Shown in pieces: positions 13,362 through 14,278 of a stretch of 14,278 nucleotides of DNA. This stretch comes from JAZLIL01 sp045617405 (GTDB lineage: Bacteria; Bacillota; Clostridia; Lachnospirales; Lachnospiraceae). The notes beneath the pieces were generated by a model, which was given only the letters and a program-made list of their open reading frames with translations, had not been told where the DNA came from and did no database searches. How positions within the stretch are numbered: the first letter of the stretch is position 1; each line of letters opens with the position of its first letter. Location: positions 1-14,278 of the forward strand of contig JAZLIL010000119.1 in assembly GCA_045617405.1 (NCBI GenBank). Direction: 5' to 3'. The position numbers and the translations under genes are program-made.

Positions 13362-14234
13362 ATGGAAGTATTTACAACATTGATCAACGGTTTGAGCCTC
13401 GGTGGCATCTATGCTATGATCGCACTTGGCTACACTATGGTGTACGGAATTGCAAAAATGTTGAACTTCGCTCACGGTGACATTATCATGGTTGGCGGCT
13501 ATGCTATTTTTGTATTTCTCAACATGACAGGACATCCTGCAATAGCGGTAATTGCAGCTGTTGTGGTTTGCGTCTGCCTGGGTGTCTGTGTCGAAAAGCT
13601 CGCCTACAAGCCTCTTCGCGGTGCATCACCGCTTGCTGTTCTGATTACTGCAATCGGCGTGAGCTATCTGCTTCAGAGCCTGGCACAGATTATTTTCGGT
13701 TCGGCTCAGAAGGTAGTCATTCTCGGAGACATGGGAACAGTCGAAATCGGAGGAGTTCCCGTCAAGGTCTTTACGCTTGTAACACTGTTATGCACCATCG
13801 TTATCATGATTGTTCTGACACTGTTCGTTCAGTTTACAAAGACGGGACGTGCGATGATTGCAGTGTCTGAGGACCGTGGAGCAGCGCAGGTTATGGGTGT
13901 AAATGTGAACGGTATCATCACCGTTACGTTTGCTATCGGTTCTGCACTTGCTGCAGTAGCCGGATTCTTCTATTTGTTGAAATCACCAAGTCTGACAAAC
14001 ACTCTTGGTGCAATGCCCGGTATCAAGGCATTCACCGCAGCCGTTATCGGCGGTATCGGATCAATCCCCGGCGCTATGCTTGGCGGGTTCATGCTCGGAA
14101 TAGTTGAGTGTATTTCATATAAAATTACAGTTATTGCACCGTATACGGATGCAATAGAATTTGCAATTCTCATCATAATACTTCTTGTGAGACCGGCAGG
14201 CTTCCTTGGAAAGAAGAGGAGGGAGAAGGTATGA
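13362..14234 (+). CDS. livH: Branched-chain amino acid ABC transporter permease LivH
   Basis: This 290-residue membrane protein has about eight hydrophobic segments and the LivH signature NGLSLGGIYAMIALGYTMVY at 9-28, followed by GIAKMLNFAHGDIIMVGGY. AFTAAVIGGIGSIPGAMLGG near 225-244 matches the cytoplasmic loop of BPD_transp_2 permeases that contacts the ATPase. With LivM it should form the channel through which LivF/LivG-driven transport moves amino acids delivered by the binding protein. GGTGG lies about 6 nt before ATG 13362. The stop overlaps the next ATG (ATGA), giving translational coupling. The livFG ATPase genes are expected beyond the right edge. Confidence 0.92.
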   Translation: MEVFTTLINGLSLGGIYAMIALGYTMVYGIAKMLNFAHGDIIMVGGYAIFVFLNMTGHPAIAVIAAVVVCVCLGVCVEKLAYKPLRGASPLAVLITAIGVSYLLQSLAQIIFGSAQKVVILGDMGTVEIGGVPVKVFTLVTLLCTIVIMIVLTLFVQFTKTGRAMIAVSEDRGAAQVMGVNVNGIITVTFAIGSALAAVAGFFYLLKSPSLTNTLGAMPGIKAFTAAVIGGIGSIPGAMLGGFMLGIVECISYKITVIAPYTDAIEFAILIIILLVRPAGFLGKKRREKV

Positions 14235-14278
14235 CAAAGAAGAACTCAAATCAGGGATGGACAAAAATGAAGTTAAAC
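14231..14278 (+). CDS. livM: Start of next transporter gene, presumably LivM permease (partial)
   Basis: Only 16 codons are in the window, beginning MTKKNSNQGW. The ATG overlaps the livH stop by 4 nt and has GGGAGAAGG upstream. The N-terminus of LivM is not conserved, so the identity rests on gene order (livK-livH-livM-livG-livF) and the coupling. A different start a few codons downstream cannot be excluded. Confidence 0.6.
   Translation, partial: MTKKNSNQGWTKMKLN

Noticed and set aside
1..14278. Search for mobile elements, phage genes, CRISPR arrays, toxin-antitoxin pairs and defence genes
   Set aside because: No transposase, integrase, direct-repeat array or paired small genes were seen. 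All sizeable genes are metabolic, transport or regulatory, and composition is even across the window.

Overview
The window looks like chromosomal DNA of a strictly anaerobic, amino-acid-fermenting member of the Clostridia, possibly Lachnospiraceae-like. The main reason is a complete oxygen-sensitive 2-hydroxyacyl-CoA dehydratase system of the Had/Fld type. Supporting reasons are an MscL with a C-terminal zinc ribbon, strong AGGAG-type ribosome binding sites, and base composition near the high forties in G+C by eye. The taxon is inferred, not proven. I see no transposases, integrases, tRNAs, rRNAs or CRISPR arrays, and no gene-free stretch longer than about 260 bases.

Left block (1-2758, minus strand): a partial FAD-dependent oxidoreductase that runs off the left edge, preceded by an SLC13/DASS-type permease. 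The two are probably cotranscribed from a promoter at about 2701-2728. The divergent intergenic region carries two inverted repeats and an extended -10 promoter for a LysR-type regulator (2813-3727).

Central block (3816-8385, plus strand): a four-gene operon with its own promoter. It encodes both subunits of a 2-hydroxyacyl-CoA dehydratase (HadB/HadC-like, overlapping by 4 nt), a class III CoA-transferase (HadA/FldA-like) and the ATP-dependent [4Fe-4S] activator (HadI-like). A terminator that should work in both directions closes it. Together these enzymes should activate a (R)-2-hydroxy acid as its CoA thioester and remove water by a ketyl-radical mechanism to give an enoyl-CoA. CoA is then recycled to the next hydroxy acid. 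The acyl-CoA dehydrogenase/EtfAB and the 2-hydroxyacid dehydrogenase that often complete such pathways are not in this window.

Right block (8465-14278): mscL and a PutP-type Na+/solute symporter on the minus strand, then a second LysR regulator divergent from the symporter. The start of a branched-chain amino acid ABC importer follows: lipoprotein binding protein, permease, and the first codons of an overlapping third gene, presumably livM. A large hairpin, then a new promoter and a palindrome, separate the binding-protein gene from the permease gene. This suggests differential expression.

Working model: the region combines uptake of amino acids (BCAA importer, PutP-like symporter) or organic acids (SLC13 permease) with their reductive fermentation through the Had-like pathway. 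Each flank has a LysR regulator sitting on a palindrome-bearing divergent promoter. The substrate (for example 2-hydroxyisocaproate from leucine, or an aryl-lactate) cannot be fixed from the sequence. The most interesting open question is whether the adjacent PF12831-like flavoprotein and SLC13 permease form an unusual partner module for the dehydratase.
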